From positions 1 through 10,561 of the forward strand of contig CALBHK010000134.1 in NCBI GenBank assembly GCA_937894565.1: a DNA stretch of 10,561 nucleotides. The letters are read 5' to 3'. Below the pieces are notes generated by a model. That model did not search any database and was not told where the DNA came from. It worked only from the letters and a program-made list of their open reading frames with translations. The position numbers and the translations under genes were made by a program. Positions 1 to 5,937 of the stretch are shown in pieces. The DNA comes from an uncultured Chlamydiae bacterium (GTDB taxonomy: Bacteria; Chlamydiota; Chlamydiia; Chlamydiales; CALBHK01). Position 1 is the stretch's first letter. Each line of letters starts with the position of its first letter.

Positions 1-134
1 TCGCCTCTAAAGAAGCGAGATTGCGCAAGCTATTTGTTCAAGTGACCACAAATAAAAAACGCAAGAGAGCTATGCAATTCTATGAACGACTCGGTTTTGT
101 AGGGACTCATGAGGGAATGAAGTTACATCTCTAG
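1..134 (+). CDS. GNAT-family N-acetyltransferase, C-terminal fragment
   Basis: The reading frame (first full codon at 3, stop TAG at 132-134) is open from the window edge and gives about 43 residues ending in AMQFYERLGFVGTHEGMKLHL. The segment A-x-x-FYERLGF is the classic motif near the C-terminus of GNAT acetyltransferases, covering the last helix and the beta-strand that close the acetyl-CoA fold. The start and the acetyl-CoA-binding loop lie outside the window, so substrate and exact family cannot be told. It runs on the same strand as parA but is separated from it by about 790 gene-free bases, so it is probably not part of the partition operon. Confidence 0.8.
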   Translation, partial: ASKEARLRKLFVQVTTNKKRKRAMQFYERLGFVGTHEGMKLHL

Positions 135-562
135 CATATTTGAAGACAATAACATACTTGATGACTTATATTTCAATAACAGCTTAAACGTATTAGTCAT
201 AAAAGAAATATTAAACATATTTATCAGATGCGATTATGAAAAATCTTAAAGCAAACCCTTCCGACTCCCCTCTCCCCTCTTCAACATTTCAACATATCTA
301 ACAACGCTTTCACATTCAAAAGAATAACAAATATCATACTTATTATATTTACTACACATATATGACATATAAACCATTCTAATCATACACATCATATATA
401 ACCGAGTTAGTATACAACGACCAGAGAAATCATAAACCCAAAGGAATCACACTTTTATAACCACCTCAGCAAAGGCGGCCGAGTTTCACCCCCTCTTCTA
501 ATCAAAAAATAAAACCCCAACCACACCAACACGCTCTCTTTTAATACTTCAATCATACAAAG

Positions 563-572
563 CACACTATAT
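563..572 (+). repeat. CACACTATAT repeat, copy 1
   Basis: Exact 10-mer CACACTATAT, followed by GACAAATATG. It is identical to the copy at 2282-2291 and is the reverse complement of 700-709. Its placement around parA and the ribbon-helix-helix gene suggests a partition or operator site; binding is inferred. Confidence 0.45.
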
Positions 573-699
573 GACAAATATGCCAATATCACATTAATCA
601 GCTTCAACATAACTTACATCAAGAAAATCGTCCCATTGGATTGATGTTACACAAATATAAAGCATATTAAACGCACAGAGCATATATATCACACAATGG

Positions 700-709
700 A
701 TATAGTGTG
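700..709 (-). repeat. CACACTATAT repeat, copy 2 (inverted)
   Basis: ATATAGTGTG on the + strand is the exact reverse complement of the copies at 563-572 and 2282-2291. It lies in a small inverted repeat (TCACAC at 689-694, GTGTGA at 705-710). Confidence 0.45.
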
Positions 710-840
710 ACTAAATCATCACAATCAAAAAGCACATCTCATTGCAACTCCAACCAGACCGCCAACCCTCACCAGAAAACTAAAAAAAATAAACACACTT
801 GTCACACTTGATGATGTAGTCATATTATTTTTACAACAGC

Positions 841-850
841 ATATAGTATG
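841..850 (-). repeat. CACACTATAT-like repeat, copy 3 (one mismatch, inverted)
   Basis: ATATAGTATG differs from the inverted copy at 700-709 by one base and is likewise followed by AC. It lies about 70 bases upstream of the parA start, a position suited to an autoregulatory operator of the ribbon-helix-helix partner. Confidence 0.4.
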
Positions 851-921
851 ACCAAAACATCTTATTTGCTTTAATCTTACAATATGCTAATGTCACCGCA
901 TATGCCATTAAGGAGGATACG

Positions 922-1695
922 ATGGGGAAAACTACGGCTAAGGCTAAAACTTTATGCTTTAGCAATCATAAAGGCGGAGTAGGGAAGTCCTGTTCAGCTT
1001 GCAACGTGGGCGCAGGGTTATCTAGAAAAGGAAAAAAAGTCCTTCTAATTGATTTAGACCCACAAGCAAATCTTTCTTTATCTTTAGGCATTGAAAATAC
1101 AGAAAAAACAGTCTATCAAGTTTTGCATGGTGAAAAATCTAGCTTAGAGTGCATTCTTAACATTGTTCCAAATTTAGATATCATTCCTTCCACACTAGAT
1201 CTAGCAGGGGCAGAGGTTGAATTATCCTCGGAAGCAGGTAGAGAAGTCATTTTAAAAGAAGCTTTGAACTCACTTGAAAACAAATATGACTATATTATTA
1301 TAGACTGCGCACCGTCTCTTGGACTTTTAACAATTAACGCCCTAACAGCTGCTCATGAAGTACTCATTCCAATTCAGGCTCAGTATTTATCTCTTCAGGG
1401 CATGTCAAAGATGACAGACATCATTAATAAAGTTCAAAAAAGACTAAATAAACATCTAAAATTAGGTGGGGTTTTCATCACACAATACGATGCCAGAAAA
1501 GTACTGAATAAAGATATTGCGACAGCAATCGAAAATCATTTTAAGAAAGATGTCTTTAAAACAAAAATCCGCGACAACGTAGCCCTTGCAGAAGCACCTA
1601 GTCACGGGGTAGATATCTTTCGTTATAATTCAAAATCCAATGGAGCCGCTGATTATGAGTCGCTCTGTAACGAAATCATTAAACGCCATAAATAG
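922..1695 (+). CDS. parA: ParA-family plasmid partition ATPase
   Basis: This 257-residue protein is a deviant-Walker-A ATPase of the ParA/MinD superfamily, which moves plasmid copies apart by cycling on nucleoid DNA. Visible motifs are the deviant Walker A NHKGGVGKS (residues 15-23), Walker A' with D44 in LLIDLDPQANLSLSLG, and Walker B YIIIDCAPSLGLLT with D128. The length is typical of small (type Ib-like or chromosomal-type) ParA proteins without an N-terminal helix-turn-helix. The start ATG has a good ribosome site, AAGGAGG, ending six bases before it. The ribbon-helix-helix gene follows after 11 bases and is most likely co-transcribed as its partner. It corresponds in role to pGP5-D of chlamydial plasmids. 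A second chromosomal Soj-type role is less likely in this context. Confidence 0.93.
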   Translation: MGKTTAKAKTLCFSNHKGGVGKSCSACNVGAGLSRKGKKVLLIDLDPQANLSLSLGIENTEKTVYQVLHGEKSSLECILNIVPNLDIIPSTLDLAGAEVELSSEAGREVILKEALNSLENKYDYIIIDCAPSLGLLTINALTAAHEVLIPIQAQYLSLQGMSKMTDIINKVQKRLNKHLKLGGVFITQYDARKVLNKDIATAIENHFKKDVFKTKIRDNVALAEAPSHGVDIFRYNSKSNGAADYESLCNEIIKRHK

Positions 1696-1706
1696 GGGAG
1701 TGGACC

Positions 1707-2027
1707 ATGACACGTAAAAATTTTTCTAAAGGCATAGACTCTATCTTGGGTAATCGCCACGAAATCAAAGAAGATACCTCGCATCATCAGAACACCAAGA
1801 GCACCGCAGTTATAGATGAACCCGAAGTGCAAGCAAAAGAAGAAATTACAACAAGAACAACCATTTACTTAAACCCTGATGTATACGAACAAATAAAAGC
1901 GATAGCCTATTGGGATAGACGTTCTGTAACATCTATAATCCAGGAATCTCTAGCAACATTTGTAGAGTCGAAAGGAACAAAGTATGTGAATGAAGCTGTA
2001 AAAAAATATACTGAATCACAGAGGTGA
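1707..2027 (+). CDS. Ribbon-helix-helix DNA-binding protein, probable ParA partner
   Basis: This 106-residue protein has a short basic N-terminus (KNFSKGIDSILG, residues 4-15), a hydrophilic linker, and a CopG/MetJ-like ribbon-helix-helix domain at about residues 49-87. In that domain the strand RTTIYL is followed by helices VYEQIKAIAYWD and SVTSIIQESLATFVE. The N-terminal KxFSKGxDSxxG pattern resembles the peptide with which partition partners stimulate ParA ATPase. It starts 11 bases after parA, with GGGGAG as ribosome site. The expected role is to bind centromere repeats, load ParA, and repress the operon; the CACACTATAT repeats on both sides are candidate sites. Its 3' end is partly duplicated at 2168-2226. 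Confidence 0.85.
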   Translation: MTRKNFSKGIDSILGNRHEIKEDTSHHQNTKSTAVIDEPEVQAKEEITTRTTIYLNPDVYEQIKAIAYWDRRSVTSIIQESLATFVESKGTKYVNEAVKKYTESQR

Positions 2028-2167
2028 CATATTCTACTAACAAATATGTTGTATATGCTTTTAGTGACTTTGTCATACACGACATATAATATTACATGGC
2101 CCAATTTACTAAAGGATCTCCAAAATTTCAATTTAGCCAGACAGTGTTTGGCCAGATTATGTGGGGT

Positions 2168-2226
2168 CAAAGGGAACAAACTATATGAATGAAGCTGTAA
2201 AAAAATATACTAAAGCACAGAAATAA
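2168..2226 (+). pseudogene. Decayed duplicate of the 3' end of the ribbon-helix-helix gene
   Basis: The core ATGAATGAAGCTGTAAAAAA and its surroundings match 1971-2027 with only a few differences over about 60 bases. In the corresponding frame it reads GTNYMNEAVKKYTKAQK and then stop, against GTKYVNEAVKKYTESQR in the intact gene. Nothing resembling the DNA-binding part precedes it. It is either what remains of a second ribbon-helix-helix gene after deletion or a local partial duplication. Confidence 0.75.
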
Positions 2227-2281
2227 CATATCATGGCGATATATATGCTGCGCATGATTTATATGACTTCAGCATATCTAA

Positions 2282-2291
2282 CACACTATAT
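2282..2291 (+). repeat. CACACTATAT repeat, copy 4
   Basis: Exact second direct copy of the 10-mer at 563-572, this one on the downstream side of the parA operon and upstream of the SEC-C gene. Copies on both flanks of the partition genes favour a specific site over chance in AT-rich DNA. Confidence 0.45.
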
Positions 2292-2359
2292 TCGTTGTAA
2301 GATAATCAAATTCTTAGACGCTAAATAATTAAACTCTAATAATAAAGGAGACTTTTTTA

Positions 2360-2956
2360 ATGATCGATCAGTATGCACCTTGTAAATGCCAAAGTGGTAA
2401 AAAATTTAAATTTTGTTGCCTTCCTATCATCAAAAATGGAAACATCGATGAATTAGCCTCAGTTAATTCCAAATTTCCTGTTATTGACTGCAAAGTCATT
2501 GAAAATTGGCAAGAAATTGGAATAACTCCTGTCTATATTATTCGAGAAATAACTGATAACGGCTATGTGTTCATTAGCTATTTGATCGATACGTGGTGCC
2601 TTGGCCTCAAAGACGTAATTGTTAAGCCTGGTATTAACAAACAGACGCTAAACTCTATATTAAAATCAAATACAGACCACAATTTAGTAAGCGTAACCTA
2701 TCAAGAGGCCCGTAGTATTATTTTAGGAGCTATTGATTACGCAAAATCTATAGAAATCCATCCCAACGGAAATTGGAATAAAGTAGCCTCATCCTTTATC
2801 GAAAGTAACCAGCCTTATAATCAAAAATTTTCATTTGGTAAAGATGGAGCTCCTTTCTATGTCTCAGGACCAAATGATCATGAAAATTATGATCTTAAAG
2901 AGATTATAAATAAAGTTACAAGCCGTAAAGGTCACTATATACTAGCTGTAGAATAA
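2360..2956 (+). CDS. SEC-C motif (zinc-binding) protein, accessory
   Basis: This 198-residue protein begins with a SEC-C motif: CKCQSGKKFKFCC, with Cys8, Cys10, Cys19 and Cys20 as probable zinc ligands, like the C-terminal tail of SecA. The rest (ISYLIDTWCLGLKDV at about 73-87, the EARSIILGAIDYAKSIEIHPNG region at about 115-136, and FGKDGAPFYVSGPNDH at about 158-173) resembles a family of SEC-C-headed proteins of unknown function found in many bacteria. No signal peptide or membrane segment is seen, so it is probably cytosolic. AAGGAG lies ten bases before the ATG. It sits between the partition and replication genes on the same strand; whether it acts in plasmid maintenance is unknown. Confidence 0.75.
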   Translation: MIDQYAPCKCQSGKKFKFCCLPIIKNGNIDELASVNSKFPVIDCKVIENWQEIGITPVYIIREITDNGYVFISYLIDTWCLGLKDVIVKPGINKQTLNSILKSNTDHNLVSVTYQEARSIILGAIDYAKSIEIHPNGNWNKVASSFIESNQPYNQKFSFGKDGAPFYVSGPNDHENYDLKEIINKVTSRKGHYILAVE

Positions 2957-2964
2957 CAACTCAA

Positions 2965-3123
2965 ATGAAAGACACTATGCTAAAAAAACAACAGTTGATA
3001 TACCTTCAACCAGCTTACAGTAATTTTCTAACAGATGTTAGACGATTTAAAAATCTAGGGTTTCTAATTGACCAACAGGTTGTTGGCCAAAAAAATAATA
3101 TCACCTTATTGAAGCGGAGTTAA
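2965..3123 (+). CDS. Small 52-residue ORF just upstream of the replication ATPase gene
   Basis: An open frame runs from ATG at 2965 to TAA at 3121-3123, ending three bases before the start of the next gene and beginning eight bases after the SEC-C stop. It reads MKDTMLKKQQLIYLQPAYSN, continues FLTDVRRFKNLGFLIDQQVV, and ends GQKNNITLLKRS. The tight fit between two genes, and the fact that the next gene's GGAG lies inside its last codons, argue for a real, translationally coupled small gene. The body (LIYLxPAYSNFLxDxRRFKxLGF) looks like the last strands of a Rossmann-type methyltransferase, so a relic or a repurposed fragment is possible. There is no convincing ribosome site before the ATG; ATG at 2977 is an alternative start. 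Confidence 0.5.
   Translation: MKDTMLKKQQLIYLQPAYSNFLTDVRRFKNLGFLIDQQVVGQKNNITLLKRS
3072..3086. promoter_or_regulatory. Inverted repeat CCAACA-GGT-TGTTGG before the replication gene
   Basis: Perfect 6-bp arms with a 3-base centre, about 40 bases upstream of the replication ATPase start and inside the end of the small ORF. In RNA it would form a short hairpin; in DNA it could be an operator. No U-tract follows on the + strand, so it is unlikely to be a terminator for these genes. Confidence 0.35.
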
Positions 3124-3126
3124 GTA

Positions 3127-4506
3127 ATGACAATAACAATTAGAGAAGCGCCAGCCTCAAAAGACAATGAAATGATGGTTCTTGGATGCATGTTAACAAA
3201 TCAAACCAACTTAAAAAGCGCGGCTGAAAGCTTAAATGACTCAGACTTTTATTTTACAGAACACAAACTCATCTTTAACACGTTAAAATCGGCCCACAAA
3301 AATAATGGGGTCGCCGACATTCATTTAATCAGCGAGGATTTGAAAGAGAAAGGTCAACTCCAATCTGTCGGGGGAGTACCATACATCGTAACCCTCGTTC
3401 AATTCGCAGGGACATCAGCATACATAGAAGAGTATATAGATGATTTAAAAGAACATTCAAGACAGCGACTTTTACTCTCTCTATCTCAAAAAATTGAAAG
3501 ACTCACATTAAACAAAGAGGGAAATTCTTCAAAAATCATCCTAGAAATCCAGGAAGAAATTAACCGAATAGAAAACAACAAGGGATCAAAGGAAAAAATT
3601 CCCATCAAGTTTTTAAATCAATTCGACAATAATTTCTTACTGACTAATCCTCCTGAAAAACCAATGCTCTTGGAATTTGTAAATGAACAGGGGATTAGAA
3701 CGGGCTTTATTCCAAAGGGAATTGTAGCAATGTTAGTCGGAGCCGGAGGGGTCGGGAAAACGCATCTCTTGGCTCAGCTTGCCATTTCTGTATCCACTGG
3801 ATCTCCTTGGCTCAATACCTTCACAACAACAAAACATTGCGGAGAAAAAAATCGCGGCAGCGTATTCTTTGGTTTGGGAGAAAATCAATACGACGACATT
3901 CATAGGGTATTGCACAAAGCATCCCAACAGCTAAGAAAACACCAACCGTCTATTTCCGAAGAAGATCACCTTCTTGAAGCTAGCAAAAGAATTGCTCCAT
4001 TTTCTTTCTGCGGACAACAAGCAGCTTTTATAGAAAATAAAAAACCGAGCCTTTATTTTAGACAGCTAAAAACAAGGCTCATCGAAACAGCTCCAAAAGA
4101 AGGATGGTCTTTAATTATTTTAGATCCTGTTTCCAGATTAATGGGTGCGGATGCTGAAGTAGATAACGCGGCTGCCACGCAATTTATCGCCCTTCTGGAA
4201 GAATTAACAATAGAACTGCCCGGTAATCCAACAGTCCTATTCGCTCATCACGTAAGTAAAGCAGCAATAAGAGAAAACAAAAACCAGAATCAAACAGCAG
4301 CAAGAGGAGCTTCAGCACTTACTGATGGAGTGCGATGGCAATGCAATTTATTCAAAAATGAAAATGGCAACATCACCTTAAGTATGGAAAAAACAAACTT
4401 TACAGCTATCCCAAACCCTATTCAAATCAAGAAAAATCAAAACGGATATTTAGAAAAAGTTAGCCATAACGCAGGGGAACCATATAAAGAAAAATTATTT
4501 GGTTAA
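3127..4506 (+). CDS. Plasmid replication ATPase: DnaB-N-like domain plus RepA-type RecA-fold helicase
   Basis: The 459 residues divide into two parts. Residues about 12-125 resemble the N-terminal domain of DnaB helicases (DNEMMVLGCML..., DFYFTEHKLIFNTL, VGGVPYIVTL). Residues about 185-410 form a RecA-fold ATPase of the RSF1010 RepA type. Walker A is GAGGVGKT (205-212), Walker B is LIILDPVSRLMG with D333, a sensor-like LFAHHVSK lies at about 371-378, and ARGASALTDGVRWQ at about 392-405 matches the RepA/AAA_25 pattern. It should form a ring helicase that opens or unwinds the plasmid origin. Length and order before a pGP2-D-like gene parallel pGP1-D (a DnaB-like helicase of about 450 residues) of chlamydial plasmids, although the ATPase half is RepA-like. 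The ribosome site is GGAG, overlapping the small ORF before it. Confidence 0.85.
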   Translation: MTITIREAPASKDNEMMVLGCMLTNQTNLKSAAESLNDSDFYFTEHKLIFNTLKSAHKNNGVADIHLISEDLKEKGQLQSVGGVPYIVTLVQFAGTSAYIEEYIDDLKEHSRQRLLLSLSQKIERLTLNKEGNSSKIILEIQEEINRIENNKGSKEKIPIKFLNQFDNNFLLTNPPEKPMLLEFVNEQGIRTGFIPKGIVAMLVGAGGVGKTHLLAQLAISVSTGSPWLNTFTTTKHCGEKNRGSVFFGLGENQYDDIHRVLHKASQQLRKHQPSISEEDHLLEASKRIAPFSFCGQQAAFIENKKPSLYFRQLKTRLIETAPKEGWSLIILDPVSRLMGADAEVDNAAATQFIALLEELTIELPGNPTVLFAHHVSKAAIRENKNQNQTAARGASALTDGVRWQCNLFKNENGNITLSMEKTNFTAIPNPIQIKKNQNGYLEKVSHNAGEPYKEKLFG

Positions 4507-4528
4507 TTTCGATTAATCTAGGAGGAAC

Positions 4529-5809
4529 ATGCTTCAAAAAGAAGAAGATAAAAAAAATAAAAAAAAGAATGATCAAAAAATGAAAATAGAGCCTCCTGAA
4601 GAATGGGAACAGTCATATGAAGTGCAAGTTATAGATAAACGCACTGGCGAAGTAGTTAAAGTAGTCGAAAAAACAGCGGCATTAGAGATTTGTGAGGGAA
4701 TTTCCTTACAAGTTAAAGCTAAAGAATTAGAAGAATGGAAGAAAGAAACGGAATGTGCAAAAAAACTCTCTAAAGAACAAAGTCGTGATTTAAAGTCTTT
4801 TATAGAGAAATTTGGAGCAGATAGAGTTTTAACAAGAAAAGAAATTGCCACTTTTATAGAAGAAATTAAAAAACCAAATAAAAGCCCGAAATATAGACAA
4901 TCAGGTCACTTGGTGGACGAAAAACTTAAATACGTAAAACCCCGTCAAGAAGCCACGCTGTTCGATTTAATTTCTCCAGAAACGAAACAAAAAATCGAAG
5001 AATCAAAAATCGAAATTAAAGCTGAAGGCATCAAACTGACTCCACCAGAAAATAAACTTGTCCATGCACTGAATAGGATTTTGTATGAAAAAAGCCAAAC
5101 AAAAAATCCAAAAGCAGAAAATTTTTACGGAGGAAATGCTCCTTCACAAATCGTATCCTATGGTCAATCTCAAGAACAAAAAGCAGCAGTCCTTAAATTT
5201 AAACCTTCAGAACTTTACAAAGCATACATGGGAAAAGATGATTACTCAGGAGCCGACATTGCATTTATAAATACAACCTTACACCAATTAGAATCGAAAA
5301 AAGTACTCATAAAATACGACAGAATCAAAAAAATAAAAAATGGTAAGAACGAAGAAACCCTAACAGACAGAATAGAAGACTTTCAGTCTCTCATAAAAAT
5401 TATTCTATTTATCCCTGATTTAACAGATGAAGAGAAAATGAAATTAGACAACGGAGAGCAATCAATTCGCGAAGCTAGAGGGGAGTTGGTAGTTGCCCTT
5501 AATCCTATATTCACTGATCAAATAGACACTAAATTCATTGAATTTCCAGTGGATACCAACCGCCGACTAGTCATCGCCGCAGGTGGTCATAATAAGGTTA
5601 CTTCAAGCATGCAAACACTAATGGAATGGATGCTTAGGGATTTAAGCGCTAAACGCTATATAACAGAAATGAACGAAGAAAATCTGCCATACATGATGGG
5701 CCTTGAAAAATATGTAAAACAAAAGCGTAAAAAACTCTTACAAGAACGAATAGAGAAAGATGTTCAATCGGTTCGACGCGGTCTTCGAATCCTAAATCCA
5801 TGCGTATGA
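4529..5809 (+). CDS. pGP2-D-like plasmid replication/maintenance protein, probably truncated at the C-terminus
   Basis: A 426-residue protein with ribosome site AGGAGG three bases before ATG, 22 bases after the replication ATPase gene. The first 170 or so residues are Lys/Glu-rich and probably coiled. From about residue 177 it can be aligned by eye with pGP2-D of the chlamydial plasmid. HALNRIL, LKFKPSELYKAYMG, TDRIEDFQSLIKI, DLTDEEKMKLD, NPIFTDQIDTKFIEFP and MEWMLRDLSAKRY occur in the same order and spacing as the pGP2-D segments HALAAIQRLL, IRFTKTEFLEAYG, VDRYQTLSPIIRI, GLTDEENIDID, CPILVDQIESYFVIKP and IDWVITAAAKKR. pGP2-D is required for chlamydial plasmid replication; its biochemistry is unknown to me. 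The last 12 residues (from V415, codon at 5771) come from DNA of clearly higher GC, so the native C-terminus is probably lost. Confidence 0.72.
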   Translation: MLQKEEDKKNKKKNDQKMKIEPPEEWEQSYEVQVIDKRTGEVVKVVEKTAALEICEGISLQVKAKELEEWKKETECAKKLSKEQSRDLKSFIEKFGADRVLTRKEIATFIEEIKKPNKSPKYRQSGHLVDEKLKYVKPRQEATLFDLISPETKQKIEESKIEIKAEGIKLTPPENKLVHALNRILYEKSQTKNPKAENFYGGNAPSQIVSYGQSQEQKAAVLKFKPSELYKAYMGKDDYSGADIAFINTTLHQLESKKVLIKYDRIKKIKNGKNEETLTDRIEDFQSLIKIILFIPDLTDEEKMKLDNGEQSIREARGELVVALNPIFTDQIDTKFIEFPVDTNRRLVIAAGGHNKVTSSMQTLMEWMLRDLSAKRYITEMNEENLPYMMGLEKYVKQKRKKLLQERIEKDVQSVRRGLRILNPCV

Positions 5810-5897
5810 TGGTTTTCGTAGCGCCGAATAGCGCCTGCAAGGTGATCTCAGCGCCCGTGTATGCGAGCTGTGAATGGTCTTCGATTGCAGATTTCAT
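5771..5897 (-). pseudogene. Foreign gene fragment of higher GC between the pGP2-D-like gene and the IS
   Basis: About 134 bases (5771-5904) have roughly 49% GC by hand count, well above the flanking genes. On the minus strand they read without a stop from ATG at 5895-5897 (MKSAIEDHSQLAYTGAEITL, then QALFGATKTIIRMDLGFEDR, then VEP) before merging into the antisense of the pGP2-D-like gene. The codon choice looks more natural in this direction than as the last 12 codons of the + strand gene. I do not recognise the protein. There is no good ribosome site: an IS end lies seven bases upstream of the ATG, so any promoter was probably cut off. Best read as the N-terminal remnant of a transferred gene. 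Confidence 0.4.
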
Positions 5898-5904
5898 AAT
5901 GTAA

Positions 5905-5937
5905 CCTAATTTCCCGTGAAAATTATACATAGGTTTT
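5905..5937 (+). repeat. IS left terminal inverted repeat, 33 bp
   Basis: Begins CCTAATTTCCCGTGAAAATT and is the exact reverse complement of 7610-7642. The transposase stop codon (5923-5925) lies within it. Confidence 0.95.

Larger units (their letters stand above)
135..921. other. Gene-free, C-rich/G-poor region; candidate plasmid control region
   Basis: No plausible ORF is seen on either strand. My hand count for 241-840 gives roughly 157 C against 51 G on the + strand, a very strong skew compared with the flanking genes. The stretch contains several copies of CACACTATAT-type repeats (563-572, 700-709, 841-850) and related ATATGAC words (for example 360-366, 569-575 and GTCATAT at 819-825). 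It also contains the inverted pair TCACAC/GTGTGA at 689-694 and 705-710. Lying directly in front of a parA operon, it is a reasonable place for the centromere, the parA promoter/operator and possibly the replication origin. No DnaA box was recognised. Confidence 0.55.
2028..2359 (+). other. Spacer with gene remnant and partition-type repeats
   Basis: No intact gene is visible. The segment holds a partial copy of the preceding gene's 3' end (2168-2226), another exact CACACTATAT copy (2282-2291) and several ATATGAC/GTCATA words (2071-2077, 2261-2267). The sequence after each copy of the gene end is loosely similar (ACATAT... followed by tracts rich in ATATG and TGAC). This suggests that gene end and downstream sites were duplicated together. 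AAGGAG at the right end is the ribosome site of the next gene. Confidence 0.5.

Noticed and set aside
241..300. CRISPR or tandem-repeat array in the C-rich leader
   Set aside because: Short C-rich words recur but without regular spacing or a constant repeat.
1907..2179. Minus-strand 90-residue frame over the ribbon-helix-helix gene end
   Set aside because: Antisense shadow of a clear gene and its duplicate; no ribosome site or recognisable domain.
3733..3927. Minus-strand frame inside the replication ATPase gene
   Set aside because: Entirely antisense to the Walker A region of a well-supported gene.
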